The notes: a model not told the origin generated them from the letters alone. A stretch of 64,000 nt of DNA from Sphingomonas sp. LT1P40 (GCF_036663835.1 NZ_JAXOJT010000001.1:1922001-1986000); one strand, 5' to 3'. Positions 26,040 through 35,005 are shown, counted from the stretch's first letter. Made by a program: numbers and translations.

Positions 26040-27845
26040 TTGGAATCGAAGCGATTTTCGGGGTTTGATCTCGAAACCGAAATCTCCACGCACTGGCTGC
26101 GCTGGACGTTGCTCGTTTGGGGCGTGATCGTCGGCTGGTTCCTGTGGGACCGCTGGGGCGGGATCAACGGCCTCGCGCTCAGCGACACCGACGACAATAT
26201 GCGACTGATGCAAGTGCGCGGGTTGCTCGCCGGACAGGGCTGGTACGATCTGCGGCAGTATCGGCTCAGCCCGCCGGAAGGGCTGGATATCCACTGGTCG
26301 CGGCTGGTCGACCTGCCGATCGCGGCGCTGATCCTGATCTTCAAGCCGTTCGTCGGCGTGCCGATGGCGGAGCGGCTGGCGTGCGGCATCGCCCCGCTGT
26401 TTCCGCTGGCGGTGACGATGGGTGCGATGGGCGCGACGGTGCGCCGACTGATTGCCCCGACCGCATGGCCGATCGCAATCATCATCCTGATGGGCTGCAC
26501 CGCAACGATGATCATGTTCATGCCGCTGCGGATCGATCATCATGGCTGGCAGCTGGCCTTTCTGAGCCTGGCCGTGATGGGCCTGACCGATCCACGTCGG
26601 GCACGCGGTGGTCTTATCGTTGGGCTGTCCAGCGCCGCATCGCTGACCATCGGCCTCGAACTCCTGCCCTATTGCGCGATGGCCGGGGCAATCGTCGCTT
26701 TGCGCTGGATCTGGGACGCGGACGAAGTGCGGCGGATGCAGGGCTATGCGCTGGGTCTCGCGGGCGGCAGCACGGCGGGGTTCGTGCTGTTCGCGTCCAA
26801 CGCCAATTACGCGATGCGCTGCGATGCGCAGACGCCGGTCTGGCTGTCGGTGACGATCACGGCGGGGGCATTGCTGTTCGCCCTGTCGCTGCTCAACCCG
26901 GCTAATCGCGCGGTCCGTGTGGGGTTGGCCGCCCTTGCCGGGGCCGCCATTGTCGGCGGCTTCGCCACACTGTTTCCGAACTGCCTGTCGCGGCCCGAGG
27001 GTGTGTCGCAAGAGCTGGCGGATACGTGGCTGAACAATGTCCGCGAAGCACGTCCGATCTATATGCATACATTCCGCATGGGCTTCCCGCTCGCGGTGCT
27101 GCCGATCATCGGCATCATCGGCGCGGGGGTTTCGGCGTGGCGGGCCAAGACCATCGACCAGCTGGTCGCCTGGGTTGCGATCGGCCTGTTCACCGCGTTC
27201 GCCGGCGCGATGCTGTTGTGGCAAGTCCGCGCCGGTCCTGCGGCGCAATTGCTCGCGGTTCCCGGCTCGACCGCGCTGGCGTGGATCGTGGTGCCGTGGT
27301 TCCTCAACCATAAATGGATGCCGGTCCGCATTCTCGGATCGGCGGCGGCGTTCCTGCTCGTCTCCGGCCTGTTTGCCGGGTTCGTGGTCAAGTACATCCA
27401 GGTCGACAAGCCCCAGCCCGCGCGCGCCACCGTCGCCCGCGCCAATGCCCGCTGTGCCAGCGCGGCCGGGATGGCGATGCTCAACCGCGCGCTGCCGCCA
27501 TCGACATTGTTCACCCATGTCGACCTCGGGCCTCGTCTGATCGTGATGACGCATCATAACGGCATTGCCGGGCCGTATCACCGCAACGAGCGGGCGATAT
27601 TGGACGTGCATCACGCGTTCACCGGCCCGGCGCAAGCGTTCCGGCCGATCGCCCGGCGTTATGGCGCGCAGTATCTGTTGGTATGCCCGAACATGGCGGA
27701 GTCGACGGTGTATCGGGCGCGCAATCGTGACGGCTTTTACGGACAGTTGGCGAAGGGCAAGGTTCCGAGCTGGCTGGAGCCGGTGACGCTGCCGGCAAAG
27801 GCGCCGTATCGGTTGTGGCGGATTCGGTACGATCAACCGGGGTGA
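26040..27845 (+). CDS. polytopic membrane protein, GT-C glycosyltransferase-like
   Basis: A 601-residue protein with about twelve membrane segments and a soluble C-terminal part. The first loop has the acidic cluster LSDTDDNMRLMQVRGLL followed by YRLSPPEGLDIHWSRLVD, which resembles the catalytic loop of STT3/PMT-type GT-C enzymes that use polyprenol-linked sugars. The TTG at 26040 is chosen because AGGGGAAG ends 5 nt before it. The neighbours (GtrB-like, GtrA-like, methyltransferase) support sugar transfer to an envelope acceptor. The exact activity is unknown. Confidence 0.7.
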   Translation: MESKRFSGFDLETEISTHWLRWTLLVWGVIVGWFLWDRWGGINGLALSDTDDNMRLMQVRGLLAGQGWYDLRQYRLSPPEGLDIHWSRLVDLPIAALILIFKPFVGVPMAERLACGIAPLFPLAVTMGAMGATVRRLIAPTAWPIAIIILMGCTATMIMFMPLRIDHHGWQLAFLSLAVMGLTDPRRARGGLIVGLSSAASLTIGLELLPYCAMAGAIVALRWIWDADEVRRMQGYALGLAGGSTAGFVLFASNANYAMRCDAQTPVWLSVTITAGALLFALSLLNPANRAVRVGLAALAGAAIVGGFATLFPNCLSRPEGVSQELADTWLNNVREARPIYMHTFRMGFPLAVLPIIGIIGAGVSAWRAKTIDQLVAWVAIGLFTAFAGAMLLWQVRAGPAAQLLAVPGSTALAWIVVPWFLNHKWMPVRILGSAAAFLLVSGLFAGFVVKYIQVDKPQPARATVARANARCASAAGMAMLNRALPPSTLFTHVDLGPRLIVMTHHNGIAGPYHRNERAILDVHHAFTGPAQAFRPIARRYGAQYLLVCPNMAESTVYRARNRDGFYGQLAKGKVPSWLEPVTLPAKAPYRLWRIRYDQPG

Positions 27846-28150
27846 CGTTGACAGACTTGACGGTTTGACGGGGTTTGAGGGCGGATACGACGGGGAAGCG
27901 ACGGGTTCGCATCTGTGAGGCGGCGAGAACGCGGCGGTGGCGCGCCATGCACGCGGCACCGGCGCGGCATTGACGCGGCAGATACGCGCCAGTGGCGCGA
28001 CGGGTTGGCGGCAGGGAAGCGGCGGCGACGCGACGCCCGCGCGCCAGCGGCGCGGCAGAGTTGTCAGGCTTGAGGGTTCGCCGCCGTTGCATCGACGAGT
28101 TTAAAGCAGGCGAAATCCAACATTGCCAGTGGGTTTGCGCGTCTCAGCAT
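27846..28150. other. non-coding GC-rich gap with short direct and inverted repeats
   Basis: No gene is supported here. The plus strand is rich in TTGAC and GACGGG steps near the left edge and then carries two near-identical palindromes, CGCGCCAGTGGCGCG at 27985-27999 and CGCGCCAGCGGCGCG at 28040-28054. It may be decayed sequence or a small repeat array. The CCTCCCC repeat begins at its right edge. Confidence 0.5.
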
Positions 28151-28279
28151 TTATCCTCCCCGGCACGGGGAGGTGGCAGCGCATAGCGCTGACGGAGGGG
28201 GCTATCCGCACCGGAAGCCCTTGCCTCGCTCCCCCTCCACCAGCTTCGCTGGTCCCCCTCCCCGTGCCGGGGAGGATAA
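28151..28279. repeat. CCTCCCC palindromic repeat, copy 1
   Basis: A 129-bp element with perfect 23-bp terminal inverted repeats (28151-28173 and 28257-28279; outer end TTATCCTCCCCGGCACGG). Each arm is itself a hairpin (CCTCCCC..GGGGAGG). The inside has GCTGACGGAGGGGG and CTCCCCCTCCACCAGC modules and a CCAGC-TTC-GCTGG hairpin. It shares its architecture with copies at 33858 and 49376. Confidence 0.85.
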
Positions 28280-28337
28280 GACAGTTCGACCGCCGACCCC
28301 GTAGCCGATGCTTGGCTTAAATGGCATAATGCCCGTT

Positions 28338-28676
28338 ATGAAAAATATTCAGATCGTCGACGGTGCATCGAACGCCACGCTCAGCATCTTCCAATCGACT
28401 GAGCAAGAGTTTGAAGTGATCTTCCCTGGTGGCCGGGACATGGAACTGATTGAAGACCTGATCGCGCGTGTCGGTGATGACGAAGCGGGTCGTGTGCTTA
28501 CGCCGCTATGGAGCCGACCGATCCTAAAGCGAGATGCTGCAGGCATCCATGGAACGCTCTTTTATGACAATGAGGACCGCATAATCCCCGCGACAAAACG
28601 AGAGATCGATTGGGATGACAGTTCCATCAACCCGGCTCAACGAGAGCTATTCGCCCGCCATCGGGGTGACAGCTAA
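28338..28676 (+). CDS. conserved hypothetical protein, lower GC
   Basis: A 112-residue soluble protein from the ATG at 28338 (in-frame ATGs at 28308 and 28329 are alternatives). I do not recognise a characterised family. It is acidic, with blocks MKNIQIVDGASNATLSIFQ, DMELIEDLIARVGDDEAGR and IHGTLFYDNEDR, and the end INPAQRELFARH. Base composition is lower than its surroundings (31 of 60 G+C at 28381-28440), which suggests relatively recent arrival. It sits between repeat copy 1 and marC. Confidence 0.65.
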   Translation: MKNIQIVDGASNATLSIFQSTEQEFEVIFPGGRDMELIEDLIARVGDDEAGRVLTPLWSRPILKRDAAGIHGTLFYDNEDRIIPATKREIDWDDSSINPAQRELFARHRGDS

Positions 28677-28693
28677 CCGTCAATAGCCCTCCC

Positions 28694-29317
28694 CTAAACC
28701 CCAAAACTCTTCTTCACCCCGTCGATCACGAACTGGATCGCCAGCGCCGCGAGCAGCACGCCGAGCAACCGCGTGATGACCGACTCGATCTTCGCACCCA
28801 GCAGCCGCATCAGCGGCCCGGCTGCCAGCAGCGCGGCAAGCGTCAGGATCAGGACCAGCGCCAGCGCGCCGAATACCACCGCCGTTTCTGCCGGTCCCTC
28901 GGCGCGGGAGACGAGCAGCATGATCGTGGCGATCGAGCCCGGTCCGGCGATCATCGGCATCGCCATCGGGAAGACCGAGACGTCCTCCACTTCGGGCGTC
29001 TGGCGCACCTTTTCGGCGCGGTCCTCGCGGCGTTCCTGGCGCTTTTCGAACACCATCTCCAGCGCGATGATGAACAGCATGATCCCGCCCGCGATGCGGA
29101 ACGCGTCGAGGCTGATGCCGAGCGTGCGCAACAGCGCCTCGCCCACCAGTGCGAACACCAGCAGGATGGCGCTGGCGATCATCGCCGCGCGGATCGCCAT
29201 CGCGCGCTGCTGTGCCTGCGTCGCACCCTTGGTCAGTCCGGCATAAATCGGCGCGCAGCCGGGCGGATCGATCACGACGAACAGGGTGGCGAAAGCGGAA
29301 ATGAAGATTTCGATCAT
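28694..29317 (-). CDS. MarC family integral membrane protein
   Basis: A 207-residue protein with six hydrophobic segments. ISAFATLFVVIDPPGCAPIYAGLT and FRIAGGIMLFIIALEMVF, and the repeated-half block FPMAMPMIAGPGSIATIMLL, match the MarC/UPF0056 family, which has been called an amino-acid exporter type but is poorly characterised. A charged cytoplasmic loop (EKRQERREDRAEKVRQ) separates the halves. The ATG overlaps the galE stop (ATGA), so it is coupled to galE. Confidence 0.88.
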   Translation of the reverse strand: MIEIFISAFATLFVVIDPPGCAPIYAGLTKGATQAQQRAMAIRAAMIASAILLVFALVGEALLRTLGISLDAFRIAGGIMLFIIALEMVFEKRQERREDRAEKVRQTPEVEDVSVFPMAMPMIAGPGSIATIMLLVSRAEGPAETAVVFGALALVLILTLAALLAAGPLMRLLGAKIESVITRLLGVLLAALAIQFVIDGVKKSFGV

Positions 29318-30309
29318 GCGCGTTCCCCCAGCTTGCGCTCCCACGCGACGGCGTCGATCACGATGCGGTCGAGATCGTCATGCTGGGGTCGCCACGGCAA
29401 CGCCGCCAGGATCGCGCGATTGTCCGACACCAGTTCGTCCGGATCGCCCGCGCGACGGCCTTCGAAGCGGCGCTCGATCTTGACGTTTGTGACCCGGTCG
29501 ACCGCGTCCAGCACCTCAAGCACCGAATAGCCGCGGCCGTATCCGGCGTTGAGCGTGTGGCTCTTCGTTGGCTCCGCGATCAGCAGGTCCAGCGCATCGA
29601 CATGCGCGGCGGCGAGGTCGCTGACATGGATGTAGTCGCGCACCCCGGTGCCGTCGCGCGTTGCGAAATCGGTGCCGAATATGCCGACATGGGGGCGCTT
29701 GCCGGTTGCCGCTTCGACCGCAACCTTGATGAGGTGGGTGGCACCCGCTGTGCTCTGGCCGCTGCGCCCCTGCGGGTCCGCGCCCGCGACGTTGAAGTAG
29801 CGCAGCGCGGCATAGTTGATCGGGTGCGCCGCCGCGACATCGGCCAGCATGAACTCGGTCATCAGCTTCGACATGCCATAGGGGTTGATCGGAATGCGCG
29901 GGGCATCCTCACGCACTGGCACGACCTCCGGGATGCCATAGGTGGCGGCGGTGGAGGAGAAGATGAAGTGCTTCACGCCGGTCGCCACCGCGCTCTCGAT
30001 CAGGCTGCGGCTGGCGGCGGTGTTGTTGCGGTAATATTTGAGCGGGTCGGTGACCGATTCCGGCACCACCACCGATCCGGCGAAGTGCATGATCGCGGTC
30101 ACATTATGATCGCGGATCGCGGTGCGGACGACCGCATCATCCTCGACGCTGCCGACCACCAGCTTGGCGCGCGGATCGACCGCCCAGTCGAAGCCGGTAA
30201 CAAGGTTGTCGATCACGACAACCGACCAGCCCGCATCGAGCAGCGCCAGCACCGCATGGCTGCCGATATAGCCCGCCCCGCCCGTCACCATCACCGTACC
30301 GTCGCGCAT
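29314..30309 (-). CDS. galE: UDP-glucose 4-epimerase
   Basis: GalE interconverts UDP-glucose and UDP-galactose, supplying galactose for surface glycans. The 331-residue protein has the Rossmann motif GGAGYIGS near its N-terminus, the SSTAATYG Ser/Thr segment, and the catalytic Tyr-x3-Lys in NPYGMSKLMTEF. FNVAGADPQGRSGQ and HVSDLAAAHVDAL are typical GalE blocks. The ATG at 30309 gives the usual N-terminus. It is followed by coupled marC and could feed the glycan genes at 22-28 kb. Confidence 0.93.
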   Translation of the reverse strand: MRDGTVMVTGGAGYIGSHAVLALLDAGWSVVVIDNLVTGFDWAVDPRAKLVVGSVEDDAVVRTAIRDHNVTAIMHFAGSVVVPESVTDPLKYYRNNTAASRSLIESAVATGVKHFIFSSTAATYGIPEVVPVREDAPRIPINPYGMSKLMTEFMLADVAAAHPINYAALRYFNVAGADPQGRSGQSTAGATHLIKVAVEAATGKRPHVGIFGTDFATRDGTGVRDYIHVSDLAAAHVDALDLLIAEPTKSHTLNAGYGRGYSVLEVLDAVDRVTNVKIERRFEGRRAGDPDELVSDNRAILAALPWRPQHDDLDRIVIDAVAWERKLGERA

Positions 30310-30377
30310 TCTGATCCGTCCCGTTGTTCGCAAGCGGCCCAAACCCTATCTTAATGCGGTAAGCAAGGAGTTCCAAA

Positions 30378-30923
30378 ATGACGAGCGAAACCGCAATCTT
30401 CGCGGGCGGATGCTTCTGGTGCGTGGAAGCGGTGTTTAAGGATCTGATCGGGGTCGAGACGGTCGAGAGCGGCTATATCGGCGGGCATGTCGACAACCCG
30501 ACCTACAAGCAGATTTGCGGCGGCGATACCGGGCATGCCGAGGCGATCCGGGTGACGTATGATCCGGCAAAGATCGGCTATGGCGACCTGCTCGACATCC
30601 ATTTCGCAACGCACGATCCGACGCAGCTAAACCGGCAGGGCAATGACGTCGGCACGCAATATCGTTCTGCGATCTTCCCGATCACGCCGGCGCAGGAGGC
30701 CGAGGCGAAAGCCGCGATCGAGCGCAATGCCGCCAGCTGGCCCGCGCCGATCGTCACGGCGATCGAGGCCAACGACACCTGGTGGCCGGCCGAGGATTAT
30801 CATCAGGATTATTGGGACGGCGAAGGCCAGCGAAATCCCTATTGCCTTGCCGTGATCCCGCCCAAGCTCAACAAGCTGCGCAAGAGCTTTGCCGCGCGGC
30901 TGAAGGATGCGGCGACCGCCTGA
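30378..30923 (+). CDS. msrA: peptide-methionine (S)-S-oxide reductase MsrA
   Basis: MsrA repairs oxidised methionine. The 181-residue protein has the GCFWC motif with catalytic Cys12, GYIGGHVDNPTYKQIC, and EDYHQDYW near the C-terminus. An AAGGAG site precedes the ATG by 7 nt. No msrB fusion is present. It is followed 24 bp later by a LytS-type kinase, possibly in one transcript. Confidence 0.96.
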   Translation: MTSETAIFAGGCFWCVEAVFKDLIGVETVESGYIGGHVDNPTYKQICGGDTGHAEAIRVTYDPAKIGYGDLLDIHFATHDPTQLNRQGNDVGTQYRSAIFPITPAQEAEAKAAIERNAASWPAPIVTAIEANDTWWPAEDYHQDYWDGEGQRNPYCLAVIPPKLNKLRKSFAARLKDAATA

Positions 30924-30947
30924 CATCATTTCGCAAAGGGGACGCAG

Positions 30948-31991
30948 ATGACGGCACGACAGCGATCGACGCTGATCCTGATCGTCGCCTTCTGGGCGTT
31001 CACCTTTGCGATGCTGTCGATCCGCGCGGCGTTCGTCGAGTCGTTGCCCTTTTCCGTCATCGGCCCGCGCCGCGCGATCACGGCAGCGTTCGGCGTGGCG
31101 CTGTGCCTGGCGATGGTGTGGCTGCTGGCGCGGTTGCGGACGGGGGCGTTTTTCCGCTGGATCGCGTGGGGCGTGGGCGGGGCGCTGGTGATGGCGGTGG
31201 CGCTGACCAGCTTTGGATTCACGATGAACCGCGTGGTAGCACCGCTTCCCGGCCTGTCGGCGGTGACGCCTGGCGATTATGCGCAATGGGTGCTGATCTG
31301 GCTGGGCTATTGCCTTGCGTGGACCGGCACGCACCTGGCGCTCACCTATCACTGGGATGTGCAGGACGAACAGGCGCGCAGCGCGCGGATGACGGCGCTG
31401 GCGAGCGAGGCGCGGTTTGCGGCGCTGCGGTACCAGATCAACCCGCATTTCCTGTTCAACACGCTCAATTCGATCTCGGCGCTGGTGCTGGAGCGCCGCA
31501 ATGACGAGGCGGAGCGGATGCTGCTCAACCTCTCCGCCTTTGTCCGCACGCTGTTCGCGCACGACCCCGGCAGCATGATCCCGTTGCGCGAGGAATTCGC
31601 CTTTCAGCGCCTGTACCTTCAGATCGAACAGGCGCGATTCGAGGCGCGGCTCACGGTCGTTTTCGACTTTGCGGAGGGGATCGGCGATATGCCGGTACCG
31701 ACGCTGATCCTGCAACCGTTGGTCGAGAATGCGATCCGCCACGGGGTCGGTGCGGCCGAGCAACCCACGACAATCCGCATCTGCGCTGCCCGCAGCGGCG
31801 AGTGGGTCGAGCTGATGGTGGAGGACGATGCGATCCCGGTCGAACCGTCGGCGCCCGGGACCGGCCTTGGCCTGACCAACACCCGCGAGCGGCTGGCTGC
31901 GCATTACGGCAGCGCCGCCATCCTCGACGCCGCGCCGCGCACCCCATCGGGCTATTGCGCGCTGATCCGCATTCCGGCGGCGGCGGCGTGA
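30948..31991 (+). CDS. LytS/YehU-type sensor histidine kinase
   Basis: A 347-residue inner-membrane kinase. Four N-terminal membrane segments (to about residue 145) are followed by the His_kinase domain with the phosphoacceptor in RYQINPHFLFNTLNSISAL, and an HATPase_c domain with LVENAIRHG and GTGLGLTNTRERL. There is no large periplasmic sensor, so the signal is probably sensed in the membrane. It is coupled to the LytTR regulator by a GTGA overlap. Confidence 0.93.
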   Translation: MTARQRSTLILIVAFWAFTFAMLSIRAAFVESLPFSVIGPRRAITAAFGVALCLAMVWLLARLRTGAFFRWIAWGVGGALVMAVALTSFGFTMNRVVAPLPGLSAVTPGDYAQWVLIWLGYCLAWTGTHLALTYHWDVQDEQARSARMTALASEARFAALRYQINPHFLFNTLNSISALVLERRNDEAERMLLNLSAFVRTLFAHDPGSMIPLREEFAFQRLYLQIEQARFEARLTVVFDFAEGIGDMPVPTLILQPLVENAIRHGVGAAEQPTTIRICAARSGEWVELMVEDDAIPVEPSAPGTGLGLTNTRERLAAHYGSAAILDAAPRTPSGYCALIRIPAAAA

Positions 31992-32731
31992 CAATGCTGC
32001 GCGCGATCCTGATCGATGACGAGGCGCTGGCAATCCGTCGGCTCGCGCTCGCGCTGAAACCCTTTACCGACGTCGAGGTCGTGGCGACCGGTGCCAGCGC
32101 GCGCCACGCCCGCCTGTTGATCGCCGAACACCGTCCGGATCTGGTGTTTCTGGACATTGCGATGCCGGGCACCAGCGGCCTCGACATCGCCGGCGAGATT
32201 GCGGGGTCGGGACCCGCCGTGATCTTCGTCACCGCGTTCGACAGTCATGGCGCGGCGGCGTTCGGGGTGGATGCAGTCGACTATCTGCTCAAGCCGGTCG
32301 CCCCGGAGCGACTTGCCGCCGCGATCGCCCGCGCGCGCACATGGATTGGCGGGCGCGCGAAGCTGACCGCCGATGCCACGCCCCCGGACGACAGTATCTG
32401 GGCCTATCGCCACCGCGAATATGTCCGCATCCGCATCGCCGACATCAGCTGGGCCGAGGCGGATGGCGACTATGTAAGGCTGCACACCGCGGACGGCACC
32501 GGGCTGGTGCGCGCGACGCTGTCGGCGATCGAGGCGCGGCTCATTCCCGCAGGCTTTATCCGCGTCCATCGTTCCGCTTTGTGCCGCCGCGAGGCGATTG
32601 CCGGACTGTTGCGTCGGCCCAGCGGCGCGCTCGCCATTCGCCTGAACACTGGGGCGGAGATTCCGGCCGGACGCAGCTATGTCGGCGGGCTGCGGGGGAT
32701 GATCGACCGGCTTCAGGATCCGGCTCCATAA
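31988..32731 (+). CDS. LytTR-family response regulator
   Basis: A 247-residue regulator. The receiver domain has Asp-Asp in LIDDEAL, the phosphorylation site in LVFLDIAMPG and the Lys in YLLKPV. The LytTR DNA-binding domain follows (DISWAEADGDYVRLHTADG, FIRVHRSALCRRE). The GTG at 31988 overlaps the kinase stop; an ATG at 31994 is an equally possible start. The kinase upstream is its evident partner. Target genes are unknown. Confidence 0.92.
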   Translation: MTMLRAILIDDEALAIRRLALALKPFTDVEVVATGASARHARLLIAEHRPDLVFLDIAMPGTSGLDIAGEIAGSGPAVIFVTAFDSHGAAAFGVDAVDYLLKPVAPERLAAAIARARTWIGGRAKLTADATPPDDSIWAYRHREYVRIRIADISWAEADGDYVRLHTADGTGLVRATLSAIEARLIPAGFIRVHRSALCRREAIAGLLRRPSGALAIRLNTGAEIPAGRSYVGGLRGMIDRLQDPAP

Positions 32732-32947
32732 GCGCTGTGACGCTCGCCGCATCGGCGCGACGCCTGCCGCTTTCCGGATGGCACGACACCTGCCGCCGCC
32801 TACCCCGGTTGCGGGTCGAGCGTGGTACCTATCCCCCCGCCGTGCCGGCCCACATTCATTCGGCGACCGCGCGGAAAATCGTGGCGGCGCAAACGAACCC
32901 CGATAGGGGGAGGTCGGCGCCTCAGCACCTCGGGCGCTGGCCGGAAA

Positions 32948-32979
32948 GGGATCCCGCGCGTCGCATATTGCGGGATCCC
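32948..32979. terminator. inverted repeat between convergent LytTR and aquaporin genes
   Basis: A perfect 10-bp stem (GGGATCCCGC and GCGGGATCCC) has a 12-nt loop, without a T-run. It sits in a 273-bp gap with no gene I can support and probably ends one or both convergent transcripts. Confidence 0.5.
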
Positions 32980-33004
32980 GATCCGGCCAACCTGCCCGCC
33001 TGAA

Positions 33005-33751
33005 TCAGTCCTCGCCACCCGGCAGCGGCGCACCCTCCACCGGCGGCCGCTTCGCTGCCTCGGCACCCAGAGTCTTGTAGATCAGCCCGCCGATCATCCC
33101 GCCGACGATCGGCGCGACCCAGAACAGCCACAATTGCTGAACTGCCCAGCCGCCGACGATCAGCGCCGGGCCGGTGCTGCGTGCCGGGTTGACCGATGTA
33201 TTGGTGACCGGGATCGAGATCAGGTGGATCAGCGTCAGCGTGAGGCCAATCGCGATCGGCGCGAACCCGGCGGGTGCGCGGCTGTCGGTCGATCCCATGA
33301 TGATGAGCAGGAACATCGCGGTCAGCACGACCTCGATTGTCAGCGCCGCGGTCATGTTGAACTGCCCCGGCGAATGCTCGCCAAAGCCGTTTGCGGCGAG
33401 GCCACCCGCGAGGTCGTATCCGCCCGGTGCACCGCTGGCGATGCAGTATAGCAGCCACGCCGCGACCAGCCCGCCGACGAGCTGTGCGGCGACGTAGAGC
33501 GGGATGTCCTTCGCGGCGAAGCGTCCGCCCGCCCACAGGCCGACCGTCACCGCCGGATTGAGGTGGCAGCCGGAGATATGTCCGATCGAATAGGCCATGG
33601 TCAGTACGGTGAGGCCGAACGCCAGACTGACGCCGAGCAGCCCGATCCCCACTTCCGGAAACGCCGCCGCCAGCACCGCGCTGCCGCAGCCGCCGAATAC
33701 CAGCCAGAATGTGCCGATCAGCTCGGCCAGCCCGCGTTGCAAATTGGTCAT
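33005..33751 (-). CDS. aqpZ: aquaporin Z
   Basis: A water channel of 248 residues with six membrane segments and two NPA half-helices: [12 protein letters not shown] and [11 protein letters not shown]. The N-terminal [20 protein letters not shown] is characteristic of the AqpZ subgroup rather than glycerol facilitators. Two ATGs stand in tandem; the second (33751) has AGGAGG 6 nt upstream, while the first (33754) is too close. It ends near the hairpin shared with the convergent LytTR gene. Confidence 0.94.
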   Translation of the reverse strand: MTNLQRGLAELIGTFWLVFGGCGSAVLAAAFPEVGIGLLGVSLAFGLTVLTMAYSIGHISGCHLNPAVTVGLWAGGRFAAKDIPLYVAAQLVGGLVAAWLLYCIASGAPGGYDLAGGLAANGFGEHSPGQFNMTAALTIEVVLTAMFLLIIMGSTDSRAPAGFAPIAIGLTLTLIHLISIPVTNTSVNPARSTGPALIVGGWAVQQLWLFWVAPIVGGMIGGLIYKTLGAEAAKRPPVEGAPLPGGED

Positions 33752-33857
33752 CATGCCCCTCCTGCTATCGTGATCGAACAGGCCAGTTAAGCGGCAGGGG
33801 CAGCCTAGAACTCGTTCCGCCGGTGTAAAGACCTAGAAGGGCCGACATCCGGTTTCC

Positions 33858-33982
33858 ATCCTCACCCCCCAGGGGGAGGTGGCGCGAAGCGACGGAGGGG
33901 GAGGAAGCAAGCCGCTGGCGGTCTGGCATCCGCCCCCTCCGTCAGCCTCGAGGCTGACACCTCCCCCTGGCGGGGGAGGATA
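33858..33982. repeat. CCTCCCC palindromic repeat, copy 2
   Basis: A 125-bp element between aqpZ and the threonylcarbamoyl-AMP synthase gene. It opens ATCCTCACCCCCC, ends CTGGCGGGGGAGGATAT, and contains GGCGCGAAGCGACGGAGG plus a GTCAGCCTCGAGGCTGAC palindrome. Its left half equals the reverse complement of the right half of copy 3 over most of its length, so the two are related in opposite orientation. Confidence 0.85.
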
Positions 33983-34007
33983 TGTTCCGACCGAATGGCG
34001 ATCCGTC

Positions 34008-34958
34008 CTAGTCGTGCGCCGCCCGGTTCAACCGATCGTTGATCGCAATGCCGATGCCATCGTCGGGGACGGGCGCAACGGCGATGGCCGTGCGGTCGCT
34101 TGCGTCGGCACGGTGGAGCGCGTCGAACAGGCGGGTGGCGGCTTCGGTCAGGTCGCCCGATGCGGAGAGGGTGTCGTCGCCCGCTACTGCGCCGAAACCG
34201 ATCAGCCATTCGCCTTCGCGCGCTTCGGTGGCATCGAGCCGGAGCGGCTTCGATGGGGCATAGTGGCTGGCCAGCTGCCCCGGCGCTTCCACCCCCTCGC
34301 CCGCCACGCCCAGCCACCGCCCGATCTCCCGCTCGATCGCGTCCGCCGCAATCGGGCCGGGGCGCAGCAGTCGTGCACCGCCCCCGAGTGCGACAATGGT
34401 CGATTCGATGCCGCCGCTGGTGGGGCCGTCGTCGACGATCAGCGGGATGCGCCCACCCAGACTCGCCGCGACATGTGCCGCGCGCGTCGGACTGATCGAC
34501 CCGCTGGCATTGGCGGAGGGGGCGGCCAGCGGAACGCCCGTCGCCGCCAGCAACGCCTGCATCGCGCGATGTTGCGGCACGCGGATCGCCACAGTCGTCA
34601 GGCCCGCCGTCACCAGTCCGGCAAGCGTCGCATCGGGCCGGATCGGCAGCACCAACGTCAGCGGCCCCGGCCAGAAGCTATCCGCCAGCGCGCGCGCATC
34701 GCGGTCGAACATCGCGATCTTCTCCGCTGCCGCACGATCCGCGACGTGGACGATCAGCGGGTTGAACGATGGCCGGCCCTTCGCCGCGTAGATGCCTGCG
34801 ACGGCCGCCGCGTGCGTTGCGTCCGCCGCGAGGCCATAGACCGTCTCGGTCGGCACCGCGACGCATTCGCCCGCCGCGATCAGCGTGGTGGCCTCGGCAA
34901 TCGCGGCCTCGCCGTAAGGTAAGGTTCGCGTCTCGAAATGCGGGTTTGGTTCGCTCAT
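34008..34958 (-). CDS. L-threonylcarbamoyladenylate synthase (Sua5 type)
   Basis: This enzyme makes threonylcarbamoyl-AMP for the t6A37 modification of ANN-decoding tRNAs. The 316-residue length marks the two-domain Sua5 form: a YrdC domain (VAVPTETVYGLAADA, IYAAKGRPSFNPLIVH, APSANASGSISPT) and a C-terminal Sua5 domain. RPGPIAADAIE and GQLASHYAPSKPLRL are the linker and start of the second domain. The ATG at 34958 gives the family N-terminus. It is divergent from the acyl-CoA dehydrogenase. Confidence 0.93.
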   Translation of the reverse strand: MSEPNPHFETRTLPYGEAAIAEATTLIAAGECVAVPTETVYGLAADATHAAAVAGIYAAKGRPSFNPLIVHVADRAAAEKIAMFDRDARALADSFWPGPLTLVLPIRPDATLAGLVTAGLTTVAIRVPQHRAMQALLAATGVPLAAPSANASGSISPTRAAHVAASLGGRIPLIVDDGPTSGGIESTIVALGGGARLLRPGPIAADAIEREIGRWLGVAGEGVEAPGQLASHYAPSKPLRLDATEAREGEWLIGFGAVAGDDTLSASGDLTEAATRLFDALHRADASDRTAIAVAPVPDDGIGIAINDRLNRAAHD

Positions 34959-35005
34959 GCAACCGTGGCTATAGCGAGCGCAAAATCGCGGCAAGAGAGG
35001 ACGTC

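Noticed and set aside
26040..27845. Annotation of the large membrane protein as an AcrB/AcrD/AcrF-type pump
   Set aside because: The length is about 600 residues with no RND duplication or periplasmic domains; the first loop resembles GT-C enzymes instead.
25974..27959. A 661-residue antisense reading frame opposite the GT-C membrane gene
   Set aside because: Its composition (Arg, His, Pro, Gln) is that of a GC-rich shadow frame; the plus-strand frame has clear membrane segments, a conserved loop and a Shine-Dalgarno.
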